Assembly: GCF_001723175.1 (NCBI RefSeq)
Contig: NC_064657.1
Coordinates: 434,001 to 498,000, forward strand
From: Penicillium oxalicum
Taxonomy: Eukaryota > Ascomycota > Eurotiomycetes > Eurotiales > Aspergillaceae
DNA: 64,000 nucleotides
Direction: 5' to 3'
The position numbers and the translations under genes are program-made. A model generated the notes under the pieces. That model worked only from the letters and a program-made list of their open reading frames with translations, did not search any database and was not told the DNA's origin. Shown here piece after piece: positions 47,559 to 58,817 of this stretch (position 1 is the stretch's first letter; each line of letters begins with the position of its first letter).

Positions 47559-49740
47559 GCAAACGAAGTCCAAGGCAGATCACATATTATCTGAAACTCG
47601 TGCATTCGACTTTGGGGGGATTCAATGATCCTTCCTCTTGGGCTTCGTCGCTACTCTCCGGATGATCATCCAAGTACGCAGTCCGTTTATTATCATTCTC
47701 CTCTCGTGATCCCTCCGCTTCCCCATGCAGCCGCAGTCTCACACTTTTCCCTTCTCCAGACTTTTTCTGTCTCGGTTTCTCCAACCGGGCCCGAACCCAA
47801 ATTACCTCATCTCACGCCGAGTCCGGCCGCATCTTCCAATCGCACACCCGCCGAGGCTGCCCCACCGCGTCCACCCGCCCCGCGCAGAACCAGATTTCTG
47901 TTGGGGAGCGGACTGGGATCGTGGTGTTGGATTCGAAGTTCTGCGGGTGACTTTGGCCATGTCTGGGGGGGGGAGGAGTGAGGCACTGGAAAGGTATGAG
48001 GGTGGTCTCTCTCTTGTCGTGCCTGGTGATTCGCTTGCGCCAAGGTGAAAATGTGGGCTGAATCAGGGCTGGGCACTTGGGCGTGGAATTCAATACATGC
48101 TGCACTATATTATATGCCATGTGGCACATGGGATTCGAAAAAGACGAGATGGGAGGAATGCCTCGTGCAAAGTCATTGATCGCTTTTTTGATGGACTTGC
48201 AGATGGGGGGAAATAGGAGGAGGAGGAGGTTTGAAGTATCATGTTGGTGTGTTATGCTTGTTGCAGTATAGAGGTAGTTGCAAAGCGGCTCACTACTCTT
48301 CACACTGAAAAAACACATCTCAAGTACGTAGTCCGGCAAAAGTATGCCTACGTATGCTGAAAAGACCGTCCTCAGGGCTGGAGTGTAGTAGTAAGTATAA
48401 GGACTCTACTACTATCAGTGGTCTACGTAAGGCATACTACCTACTCCAGCGAGACAAGTTCCCAAAACAGCATCATCCTGGAAAATTTCCATCATTCCAT
48501 CATTTTACCCCGCAATAACCGGCCGATCCAGGTACCGACGTGCGGCGACCGTCGGTTTGCCAAAGTGGGCGAACCCTCTCATCATCCTCGTGATCGTCAC
48601 GTGTGTCTGGTTGGAACCGCCCTCCGGTTCGAAGCCCGGCCCGGGAACTCTGGGGACGAAGGGAGGCAAAAACAAAAAAAAAACTCTGAAAAAGTCATAC
48701 CAAAAAAAAAAGCAAACGTTCTCCCACAAAAAGCGCGCAAATCACTGCGTAATAGCCGGGGCTATTACATTATGGTTATCCTAATCGAGTCATCTTATAG
48801 GATTTTTTTTTCCCTTTTTGTCGTCTCATTCTTCTGTATGCTTCCAAGATCAGGCTCGCTCAACTGCAGTCCAGTAGAGATTCAGCAACTCTCATCTGGC
48901 TTGGAAGTGTTTTGTCATTGTTGATGATGATGAAAAGAAAAAAAAAATGCTTTTTTCTTCCCTCCGCTCCTCCAATCTGATGACGGTCCGAATCGTGATG
49001 GAGGAACGTAGTTACGTACTGTAGGGGAGAATTGCCCCATGCCGTGTTTTGCCCGCATTCGACGCTTTGGTCGCTCGGCGCTGTCCTGGGCTCCAGGTTC
49101 CTCCACACCTATCAATTTCAATTAGGTACATACATGATCAGGTACTACCCCAGGATCACCTCCCGTTGAGAGATGATGGGCGAAAATCCCCCGGACGGAA
49201 GGAAAAATGGGGATGGACGGGGATGGTCGATACGGTCAGAGATTCATTGGTGAAGGTGGGGGTGGGGGAAAGTTTCTGTTTTGCATCATGGAAGGTGTTT
49301 TGAGTATGGGGTCGCTATTGATTGAAATAGTCATTTATGTAGGATCGGGGATGGGATGGGGATGGGATGGGATGGACTCGGTATGAGTGTACTAGGTAGC
49401 AATTGGTGAATGTCTTGGTGGTTTCAAGATTACGGCATCAGGATTGGGTACTCGGCCCAATCCTGGAACTGGTATAGAATCTAGGCTGTTGTGATTTATT
49501 GCATGGAGAGGGACGGGACGCGATCCATCAGGATCTACATCCATATAGATGGATCCCGTGTGGATGGACGGGAGTATCATCAAAGTGTACAGTCATGGAA
49601 CCAACTCAACTCCTCCAGGCAGTAAAACATTTGAGCAATGGCTGATTCAAACTGATTGTGGTAATACTAGAACACAGACTCTCCTACACATCAGATCCCT
49701 CCTGAAAATGCCGCGCCTGCAATGTGAGGTGCATCGCACA

Positions 49741-49754
49741 CCCCCCCCCCCCCC
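49741..49754. repeat. Poly-C run (14 nt)
   Basis: Fourteen consecutive C residues in non-coding sequence; length is prone to sequencing and replication error. Confidence 0.9.
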
Positions 49755-51301
49755 AGAATCGAACCGAACCATTCAAGAAAGTGGACGGGAACGAATTGCA
49801 ATTCCTCGGCAATCCGACCATCGTAGAAGGTCCTCAGCTCCTCCAGCCAACTCCGTAGGGACTCCGATCGTTGATCCCCTTGCGACTGCCTTCCCCGGGC
49901 GCCATGACACATCGCATTCCACGATGGGTGGACGATCATCTCATTTTCGGACCACTCTATCGAATCAATCGTCAGCGTGACTTTTTTTTTGCCATGCTCC
50001 CGTTACCCTTTGCTTTCCCCACTTTTCTTTTTTTCTTCCTTTTTTTTTTCTTGCTGTCTGATTGCACCGTGGACATGCGCGATTAAATGGTTCGTGCTGT
50101 AGTATGATGATATGCGGGAAAGGGTGTAGGCCTAGAATTTCATACGGGGGGTGTCTATGTGGATTGCGTTATTCAGGTGGATGGTTTGGTGATACATGAG
50201 ATTCTGGCGTAGGCGTGTCTAGGTAGTCGCAAGGGCTGTACAGTAGGTGTCTCACAAAATGGATATAGCTCGTCCATATTTCATACTCCAGGCTCACTGC
50301 TAGTGCGAGTGAGTTCAATAATAGACCGGATCGGGGAATCTACCAGTCAGTAGGGGAATAATGTAGATATCAAATGGAACATTGAAATCGATGCATTCTG
50401 GGGACAAACACGCCGTACCTGACCGCGGAATGCTGCACGGTTCACGCTCAGGTGACCTGGTTCAGATGGCCCACGTTTGGATCGAGTTGATATCCCTTCA
50501 CAGGCCCCCCCAGATCTCGTGACTTCCCAGAGAGAGATCCGGTGCTCTGCGGCGTATTCTAGGGCTTCGTACTAACAATAGTCCCGTCGACTCGTTTCGA
50601 ACTCGTTGTGATCCACGTTTCTGCTAGATATGTGTTTGCCCCCCCTTGACGGCAATATGGGCCCCTGGATTTGTTTCTTACAGAGTTCCGCCGGCGCGAG
50701 CTTGAGACATCGCTCTGGAGGCGGTCTCCGCAATGCTTGGGTCTTGTGACTTGAACTCCTGATCAACTCGAGGTGAGCTGAGGGAGTGAACGCCGCTTCC
50801 GTTGATGCACGCTCTGAGTACCGGGGTCCGCTATTGATTTTGACATGCCAGCGATGATGGTCCTCCGGTACCGATGGTGTGATGGAAGGTTGTGGTTGCT
50901 TCGTCCATTGGAAAGGGGGGTCATTGGAATATCTGGGGTAGTGTTCATACCGAAGAGAAGAAAAAGTCCATTGATTTTTCTCTACTGAGGTCGTTTCCAT
51001 AGCTACTACTGAGTACCGTGTTGATCCACTATCGAGAGCGGGAGCGCGATAGGTCCCCAACATTACGATTCCTCTTGCTCACAAAACTAGAGCCTTGAGA
51101 ACATGATGTGAAGCAAGTGGCTCAGATTTACTTTTCAACACTTCTCAATCCTGATCCAAATTCATACGAGGCAATTGTTTTTGCTCAGAAGACAATTGAA
51201 TAATCGAATATACGTGCCCATGAGTTTCCATCTTTTTTCGGATTTGAATTTTCCAAAAATTTCTTTTATCAGTCCGCATGACGCAGCGGGATTTTCTGGA
51301 C

Positions 51302-51304
<3 letters not shown>

Positions 51305-51334
<30 letters not shown>
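51305..51334. repeat. (CT)15 microsatellite
   Basis: A perfect CT tract of about 30 nt upstream of the NAD-GDH locus, in non-coding sequence. Confidence 0.9.
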
Positions 51335-51338
<4 letters not shown>

Positions 51339-53080
51339 GCTCCTTCTCTTTCGACGACTCTCGACGTTCATCCTTCGGTCCAATCCAGGGGGGCCACTGG
51401 CTGGAGGGACGTACCAATCAGCGAGTCGCCGACCGCCGGGGCCCTGTCGCGCCGGTTGGGACTCGCAGGCTTCTCCAGGCGGTGTCTTCTTCTTAGTCAC
51501 GTTCTGGAGTCCCGACCCCGCCAGCGCCGAGTTCTTTTTTAGAACGCTGGGCGCAGGGGGGACCCGTGGAAATGAGCGTGGACGCAGTGGAGCCGTGGAA
51601 CCCTTTTGCGGATCAAGGGCCCTCTCAGACCCGTTGGTCACGATGGAGTCACGCAGTCGGAGAATCGGAGCAGGACAGGGCTGGGCCTTGGGACGAGGGA
51701 CTGGGGCAGGAGGAGGGGGGGGGAGACACATCGTGGCGGGGGAAGTCCGCCTAGCATCGGCTATGACTCTGGTTTCCCTTGTGGTGTGCCTGTTGGTAAA
51801 GAGACAAGACTGCACCGTGTGTAGTAGATTTGGAAGAGAGTCAAACAACTAAGAAAAAAAATACCCAGAAAAAAACAAATAATTGGGGGGTCGACGACTC
51901 CGGGAAGTAGCAAGTATGAGTGAATTATGCATCATGGGACCTGAAGCCAAAGCGGCCGTCAAGGGAAGAAATGGGCTCAATCATGACCCTCATTGAGGGA
52001 TAAAAGTGAAGAAAACCAAGAATCATCAAAAAATCAAAATCATGGTTTTTATTATTCAATAGATATTCGATGAAATCATGGCGCAATGCAGAGGTACGAA
52101 TATCGGAGTTCCAAGGCCATGGGGAACAAAAAGAGGCAAAAGAGGAAAGAAAGAAAAAAAAAATCAAATTAATATTAATGAGAAATATCAACAGACGCTG
52201 GCGACGACATTGGTATTTAAAGTGCCTGGTGGTTCCCCGGATTTTGATTTTGCCCAATCTTTAATTTCAAAAATTTTTTTCGATTCGAGTTTGAATTCTC
52301 AGAATCGTGATCGCAGATTATCTTGATACTCTTCGACGACAGTCGATGGCGACGGTGAGTCCCAATGTTTTTTGCCCCCTCCATTGTTCGATCAGTCTAT
52401 CTTTGCCCACAATATCCAGTCTGTTACTGTTGGTTGTCTGCCTTTTCTCCGTCGCTGCATTACCTCCGACCAAATCTCCCTCGAGGATGGAAGAATCGGC
52501 CATTGCTTCCAAAGAAGCGGTGGAAACGAGTCCATTGATCTTGACTCTCCTATCGGAGCTTGGCCTTATCTGTGATAATCTCTCTCCCCCTTGCTTGTTA
52601 TCAGTCCTGGTCGTGACCGCAATGCCCATCAAGCAAGCGCCGTTATCTTCCTGTGGTGGCGGCCGCGATAACAGCAGCCTTATCGCTGCAATCGTCGCAA
52701 TCGCCGCCTTCGGTACGCTGCCGGTCGTGTTGCGGTGGGCGGTTGCAACTGCCCCGGTGCTAAGCGCGCGCGGATTGGCTTCAATTGTGTACCCCTCGGA
52801 TGTTTCCTGTTTTGCTCTATCCACTTGTCTTGATCGTCTCGCATGCTGGTTCTTTGCTTTTCTGTGACACCACTTTTTTTTCCTTTTCTGCTCTCTCCCT
52901 CCTTCTCTCCCAAATCGAGCCCCACGTACGTCAAAGGATCGCTGCTAGCGGGGCTAACATTCGTTTTCTTGGATTTACCAGCATCTTTCCCTCTCTTCTC
53001 GTGTTTAGAGTCTCCGACTTGCTTCTTCGATACCGTCTCCTCGTTTCTTCTCCTCCCCCCCCCCATTCCTCATCCACATC

Positions 53081-56000
53081 ATGTCGTCTCCTGCACTCCC
53101 CGCCACTCCCTCGGAGATGATGAACGGCAACGGCGCGGCGCTGCCTTCTCGACCCGCAGCCGGCCTCAACAGCCGCGAAGGCAGTTCGGGTCCCGGTACT
53201 CCCATCGGGTTCCAGCGATTCCCTCACAACAAGCATCTCGACCATGTTGTCAACGGAGTGCCGCGACAACCGTCGCCGCAGCCGACGCACTTGGGCATCC
53301 CCGGCACTCCTGGGACCCCGCATCGAGTGCTCTCCGAGGAAGATCCAGGCTACATTGCCGAGACCTTTGAGGGCAAGCAGAAGCAGATGGAACAAGGTAA
53401 GACCCGAAAAGGAGAGACAGAGAGAGTGAGAGAGGCCTCCAAAGAATGGTGGATCCTCTTTTCTTCCTACTGCGGGAAGCTACTGGAACTGGAATTGAGA
53501 AAGTCTGCGTCACTAACTGATTTCTCCTCGCGGTTGTAGTGATGGATCAATTGGAGGAAAAGGGCTTCTTCCCGAGTGATTTCGTCATGTCCGAGACCAC
53601 ATGGTTCTACAACATGCTGGGCATCGACGACACCTACTTCCAGACCGAGTCCGTCGAGAACATCGTCACCCAGATCCTCTCCTTGTACGCCGCCAAGGTG
53701 GCCGCCTACGCGCGTGATGACAAGCAGCTGGAGATTCGTCTCGACAAGGAAGCCGAGGACCACGCCGTGTACATCGACACCAGTAGGCCTGGTGTCTCGA
53801 CAGTCAATGGCCCCCGCTACGAGCAGCGCATCGATGAAAAGTACATCAATACCTCCAAGGGCGCCGATAGCTACCGAGTGGAAACCTTCCGATCCCCCAC
53901 CACTCTCCCTGGTGATGATGGCCAGCAGCTGCGCTGCTACTTCGTGTACAAGTGTCAATTCGCCAACCCCAATCCGGACCCCAATGAGACCAACATTGAG
54001 ATCATCGGTGAGAAGCGCTTTTTGCAAAAGGCCACTCCCAACACCAAGGCCATCTACCAGGAGATCATCAGTACCGCGGTCGGCCGTCACGGTCCCGTCA
54101 TCGAGATGTTCGAGATCGAGGGCAGCCGAGAGAAGCGTCTGGTGATCGCGTACCGCCAGGGCTCCGCGATGGGACTGTTCAGCGCCCTCTCGGATCTGTA
54201 CCACTACTACCGCCTGACCAGCTCTCGCAAGTACTTGGAGAACTTCTCCAACGGTATCACCGTCATCTCTCTGTACCTGCGCCCCTCCGCCTCCCCCGAG
54301 TCGGCCAAGTTCCCTCCCATTGAGGCGTCTATCCACCAGATCATGAAGGAGGCGTCTCTGCTGTACTGTATCCCCCAGAACCGCTTCCAGCACCACTTTG
54401 CCACTGGTCGCCTCAGTTTGCAGGAGACCATTTACGCCCACTGCGCCTGGGTGTTTGTGCAGCAATTCCTGAACCGTCTCGGTTCCGAGTATACGTCCCT
54501 CTTGGCGCTGCTGGACTCGAACAACAGCGTCCACGCGGAACTGCTGTCCAAGATCAAGAAGCGTCTGCGTACCGAGACTTTCACCGCGGATTACATCTTC
54601 GAGATCATCAACAGCTACCCCGAATTGATCCACAAGCTCTACCTGGGCTTTGCCAACACCCACTACGTTCAGACCACCGAGACGGGGGATGATTTCTTGC
54701 CCACGCTGAGCTACCTCCGCCTGCAGGTGGACGAGGTTCTGGATGACAAGAAGCTCAAGCAGCTGATCCGCAACACCGCCGCCAACGAGCACGACGAGAT
54801 GGTGATGAATTCCTTCCGGGTCTTCAACAACTCCGTCCTGAAGACCAATTTCTTCACCCCGACCAAGGTCGCTCTCAGCTTCCGCCTCAAGCCGGACTTC
54901 CTCCCCGAGCATGAGTACCCGCAGCCGCTCTACGGCATGTTCCTCGTGATCAGCTCCGAGTTCCGCGGTTTCCACCTGCGCTTCCGGGATATTGCCCGTG
55001 GCGGTATTCGCATTGTCAAGTCTCGCAACAAGGAGGCGTACAGCATCAACGCGCGGTCGCTCTTTGACGAGAACTACAACCTCGCCAACACCCAACAGCG
55101 GAAGAACAAGGATATCCCCGAAGGTGGTGCCAAGGGTGTCATTCTGCTCGATGTTAACCACCAGGACAAGGCGCGGGTCGCCTTTGAGAAGTACATTGAC
55201 TCGATTATGGACCTCCTCTTGCCTCCCGTCAGCCCCGGTATCAAGGACCCCATCGTGGACTTGCACGGCAAGGACGAGATTCTCTTCATGGGTCCCGACG
55301 AGAACACCGCCGAGCTGGTCGACTGGGCGACTGAGCATGCTCGTGCCCGTGGGGCTCCCTGGTGGAAGTCCTTTTTCACCGGCAAGAGCCCCAAGCTTGG
55401 GGGTATCCCGCACGATACCTACGGCATGACCACGCTGTCTGTGCGTCAGTACGTGCTGGGCATCTACCGCAAGCTGGGCATCGATCCTTCCACCATGCGC
55501 AAGCTGCAGACGGGAGGTCCCGACGGCGATCTTGGATCCAACGAGATCCTGCTCTCCAACGAAAAGTACGTCGGCATCGTGGACGGCTCGGGTGTCCTGG
55601 TTGACCCCAATGGGCTTGACCACGCGGAGTTGATCCGCCTGGCCAAGAAGCGTGTCATGATTTCCGAGTTTGACCTGAGCAAGCTGTCTCCCGCCGGCTA
55701 CCGGGTGCTGGTGGATGAGAAGAACATCAAGCTGCCTTCTGGTGAGGTGGTGCACAACGGCATGGTCTTCCGCAACACGTTCCATCTGCGCCATGCTGAG
55801 GGGGAGCAATTCGACGTTTTTGTCCCATGCGGTGGCCGTCCCGAGTCTATTGACCTGTCAACCGTTGGCAAGCTCATCCAGGAAAACAAGACCACCATCC
55901 CCTACATTGTGGAAGGTGCCAACCTTTTCATCACTCAGGACAGTAAGCTGCGTCTGGAGAAGGCTGGCTGCGTCCTGTTCAAGGACGCCTCTGCCAACAA

Positions 56001-56573
56001 GGGCGGTGTGACGTCTTCCTCGCTCGAGGTGCTTGCCTCGCTGTCCTTCAACGATGAAGAATTTGTGCAGAACATGTGTGTTCGCGAGGACGGGACTGTT
56101 CCCGAGTTCTACCAGGCCTATGTCAAGCAGGTCCAGGAGATCATCAAGGAGAACGCCGAACTGGAGTTTGAGGCCATCTGGCGCGAGCATGAGCAGACAG
56201 GTGTGCTGCGCAGTGTTCTGAGCGACCGCCTCAGTGTGGCCATCACCAAGCTGGATGAGGAGTTGCAGCAGACAGCCCTATGGGATAATATCGTCCTTCG
56301 CCGGTCCGTGCTCAGCGATGCTCTCCCCAACTTGCTGCTGAAGAAGATTGGCCTGGACTTGATTTTGGAGCGTGTAAGTGGTTCTTTCCCGACTTTGTGA
56401 ACTTTCGTTGCTTTATCCCGGAACCTCCTTTTTTTTACTGACGCGATGGATTTTGTGTCTTTTTTTAGGTCCCCGAAAACTATCTCCGTGCCATCTTCGG
56501 TAGCCACTTGGCCAGTCGGTTCGTCTACAAATACGGCAACCAGCCCAGCCACTTTTCTTTCTTCGACTTGTAG
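53081..56573 (+). CDS. gdh2: NAD-specific glutamate dehydrogenase (1084 aa)
   Basis: This catabolic enzyme oxidises glutamate to 2-oxoglutarate and ammonium with NAD+, allowing amino acids to serve as carbon source. It is the large (about 115-kDa) fungal form. Exons are 53081-53396, 53540-56373 and 56469-56573. A Pro/Gly-rich N-terminus with HKHLDHV-like sequence is followed by the long regulatory region and the catalytic core: RDIARGGIRIVKSRNKEAY, NKDIPEGGAKGVILLD (near residue 635), and YIVEGANLFITQDSKLRLE in the NAD domain. The last exon encodes VPENYLRAIFGSHLASRF and ends FFDL, the standard C-terminus; without splicing the frame would stop 9 codons into the intron. Codon use is strongly biased to C/G-ending codons, consistent with high expression. 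A very long antisense open frame overlaps it. Confidence 0.97.
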
Positions 56574-58071
56574 GTTGTCCCCTTGGTTCACGTTCCCGCC
56601 AGAAGGCCAAGCCAGACGAGACCAGACCAGACGCTGACTTTTGGAAAATAGCATGACCGGGCGTATTGCCCAGATTCAGTCTTCTTAGACAGCATTAGAG
56701 GACTTGCATCCCTTCTGTTCATGTCTCCTGTTGCTTTTTTTTTGGCCCTCCCAGTGATCTCGTGAAGCTGGACCTTGCATTTGTTTTTTGACTGCCTCTT
56801 TTGATTATTTGCACACATCGCCATGGGCTTTCCCCTCACCACTCCATATCATATCATACCCCCAACCCTTCACTAGGGGGAGAGCTTGACGCTCTCTTCC
56901 CCGTCTTTTTAATCAGTTTCCCCCGTCACGATTGTATGGCTTAGAAAAAGTTGCTTTTTGGTTTTTTGTGTCGTGATTGTTTGCAATGACACTCTAGCTG
57001 TGATGGAATGAAAATTCTACATTTGTGAGCTGAGTTCCTAGCGTATTCCATGAGGAATAAGGTTGTTATTTCTCTTTGAAATATACCTTGAATGAAACAT
57101 ACTAGGCTCTGTGAGATGATTATCTACCAGAGCTCCATGTTGCTACTTAACCTTGATTTGATCTTGGTCAATTGAGTAACCTCAATGATCGAAATATTTC
57201 CCTGCACGTAATTTCAACCACATCTTTGACAGTGAGATAGGGCTGATCTTCACAACAAAAAATACGTCACCAAGCTTTTGTCCTTCGTATCAAGCCCATA
57301 CTAATCTCATGCGCCGACTAATCTTGATTCAATATGGATGGTGGTATGATTTGATTAAGACATCAAATGCTCGCTGCCATGTTTCTCAACACACTGACTG
57401 CTTCTCTCATATTCTCATTCATCTCGTTTCCCATTTGTTTCTTTTTGCGCACACAGTTTTTATCGAGAAGCAATGTGGCATTTTGCAATGCTAAGTGATG
57501 TCTCCACGTCGAGCTGTTCCTGGCGAAATGTCACTTGCCTTGCTTTTTGGGACTATTATTGTGCAACAAAGAGGATTTAGGTTAAGGAGGATATACTCGG
57601 AAATCTTCCCAAGTCGATCACCAATCTTATTTGGCCATTCACACTTGTACCCCGGCAACGCTTCTAACATAGGCATACCCGTAGGCCAAATAATTATCTC
57701 TAATGAAGACTACAGACGTGTGCTTCTGGTAAGTAAATCTTTTCGCCAAGTCCCATTTTGGTTATCCATTTCAGTGATACGTAAACAACCTGAGTCCCAT
57801 CAGAATGCTCAACTTTAATCAGCATGGACATAGGCTATTGTCTGGAAAAGCAATCGAAACACGCGAAGATTCTCCCTCAGCGATAGGAAAAGGTACAGTG
57901 AGGCTCTCATCTGAGTAACAGTGTCTCATATGAAGACGAGGATATTTTGCAAGCCGCTGCCAGCATTCTTGGAGAATCATTCACCACATATCTTCCACCT
58001 ATCTAGAAGGCGAGTTCCCACTGGTCTTTTCGCATTTGGTCGTCGAGAAGCAATGGAGGAAGCGCTCGAGT
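56574..58071. other. AT-rich intergenic region
   Basis: 3' UTR of the NAD-GDH gene followed by AT-rich sequence. A plus-strand frame at 57495-57818 has no motif. No gene or RNA is supported. Confidence 0.4.
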
Positions 58072-58800
58072 CTAGTCGACAAGTTCAATTGGGTCATGAT
58101 GGACGCCGAATGTAAATCGATAAGCTGAATTGATCACTGGAACTGTCATTTTGGTCTCTGCCTTCCACTGAATGAGGTTTTGAGAGAACCAAGATTGCAC
58201 AGTGGTTGAGGTGACGCTCGTAATGCCGTGCCTTGAAAGATATTGCTCCAGAAAGTGAACCGCGTCGACTTAGTCGTAGGGCTGCACGGTACTATTTCCA
58301 TGGCCAGACAGCCGATCTGTCTTTGCGCAGAACAAGTATTCCCAGGGAGCGGCCAACGCAGTAAGACCCAAGGCTTGAAAGACAATGGTGTGCTGGCCAA
58401 TAGCCTCCGCCATAAGAACTCGTCGTATATGAGCAGGAATGAACAGGACTGTACGATTGTTGAGCCATTCAGATCCGAGCTCCTGATTGTTCTTCAATGC
58501 TGACTTCGCTACTTTTGAAAGGCACTTGACTTCCGCAGCTGTAAGACTGTCGTTGAAAAAGTAAACATCATGTGTGTGAGTACGACTCTGCAGCAGCAAT
58601 GTGTTGATGGCACCCCCAACGATAATGAGAGTGATGTTTTGCTTCTTTGATGCCAGATAGTCTGCGACATTTTGGAGCGCATCTGTGAGATTTTTGCGGG
58701 TGAGGGTAGGGGGTGAGATGGTTTGGTCCCGAGGAGCGGCCAAGTCCCTGAGAGTGCGAGTGCTGTGGCGTCGACGTAGTGTGGAAATTGACTGACCCAT
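58072..58800 (-). pseudogene. Nucleotidyltransferase-like fungal protein gene, interrupted by TAA
   Basis: This resembles a widespread uncharacterised fungal family that looks like the nucleotidyltransferase fold: an N-terminal MGQSIS myristoylation-like start, then IIVGGAINTLLLQSRTHTHD (the GG...D pattern), WLNNRTVLFIPAHIRRVLMA, and TALAAPWEYLFCAKTDRLSG. In the family a segment like xxxYDxxDAVxxL follows. Here it reads QPYD, then TAA at 58270-58272, then VDAVHFLEQYLSRHGI in the same frame, open to TAG at 58072-58074 (243 codons in all). So one stop truncates the protein by 66 codons within a conserved helix. The start codon lies in a 17-bp tandem duplication. I regard it as a young pseudogene or a truncated allele. 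The family assignment is from memory of its pattern. Confidence 0.6.
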
Positions 58801-58817
58801 GAAATTGACTGACCCAT
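58784..58817. repeat. 17-bp tandem duplication containing the start codon
   Basis: GAAATTGACTGACCCAT occurs twice head to tail at 58784-58800 and 58801-58817. On the minus strand each copy supplies an ATG followed by GGTCAGTCAATTTC. Because 17 is not a multiple of three, the upstream ATG is out of frame with the main ORF. Confidence 0.95.

Larger units (their letters stand above)
43731..53080. other. Gene desert of about 9.3 kb
   Basis: This AT-rich (to about 47.3 kb) and then more GC-rich interval has no gene that I can support on either strand. It holds an (AG)n tract at 47533-47558, a 14-C run at 49741-49754, GATGG-type short repeats near 49345-49375, and a (CT)n tract at 51305-51334. The last kilobase is the pyrimidine-rich promoter and leader of the NAD-GDH gene. 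Overlapping open frames at 51160-51850 are GC-rich shadows of each other. No transposon ends or transposase motif were recognised. Confidence 0.4.

Noticed and set aside
48600..48660. GGTTCGAAGCC as a tRNA B box
   Set aside because: No A box or acceptor pairing upstream at the right distance.
50572..51063. 163-aa minus-strand frame
   Set aside because: No motif, no codon bias, and no conserved-looking segment; could be an orphan gene but the sequence alone does not support it.
51162..51852. Two opposing frames of 225 and 228 aa around a CT repeat
   Set aside because: They overlap almost fully on opposite strands, are driven by GC-rich and repeat sequence, and show no domain.
52307..52867. 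186-aa frame upstream of NAD-GDH
   Set aside because: Hydrophobic composition comes from pyrimidine-rich promoter/leader DNA; a consensus intron donor interrupts it.
53467..55809. 780-aa antisense protein as a real gene
   Set aside because: Its frame mirrors sense codons of NAD-GDH, and its length follows from avoidance of TTA/CTA/TCA in the sense gene; no motif, splice site or promoter supports coding.
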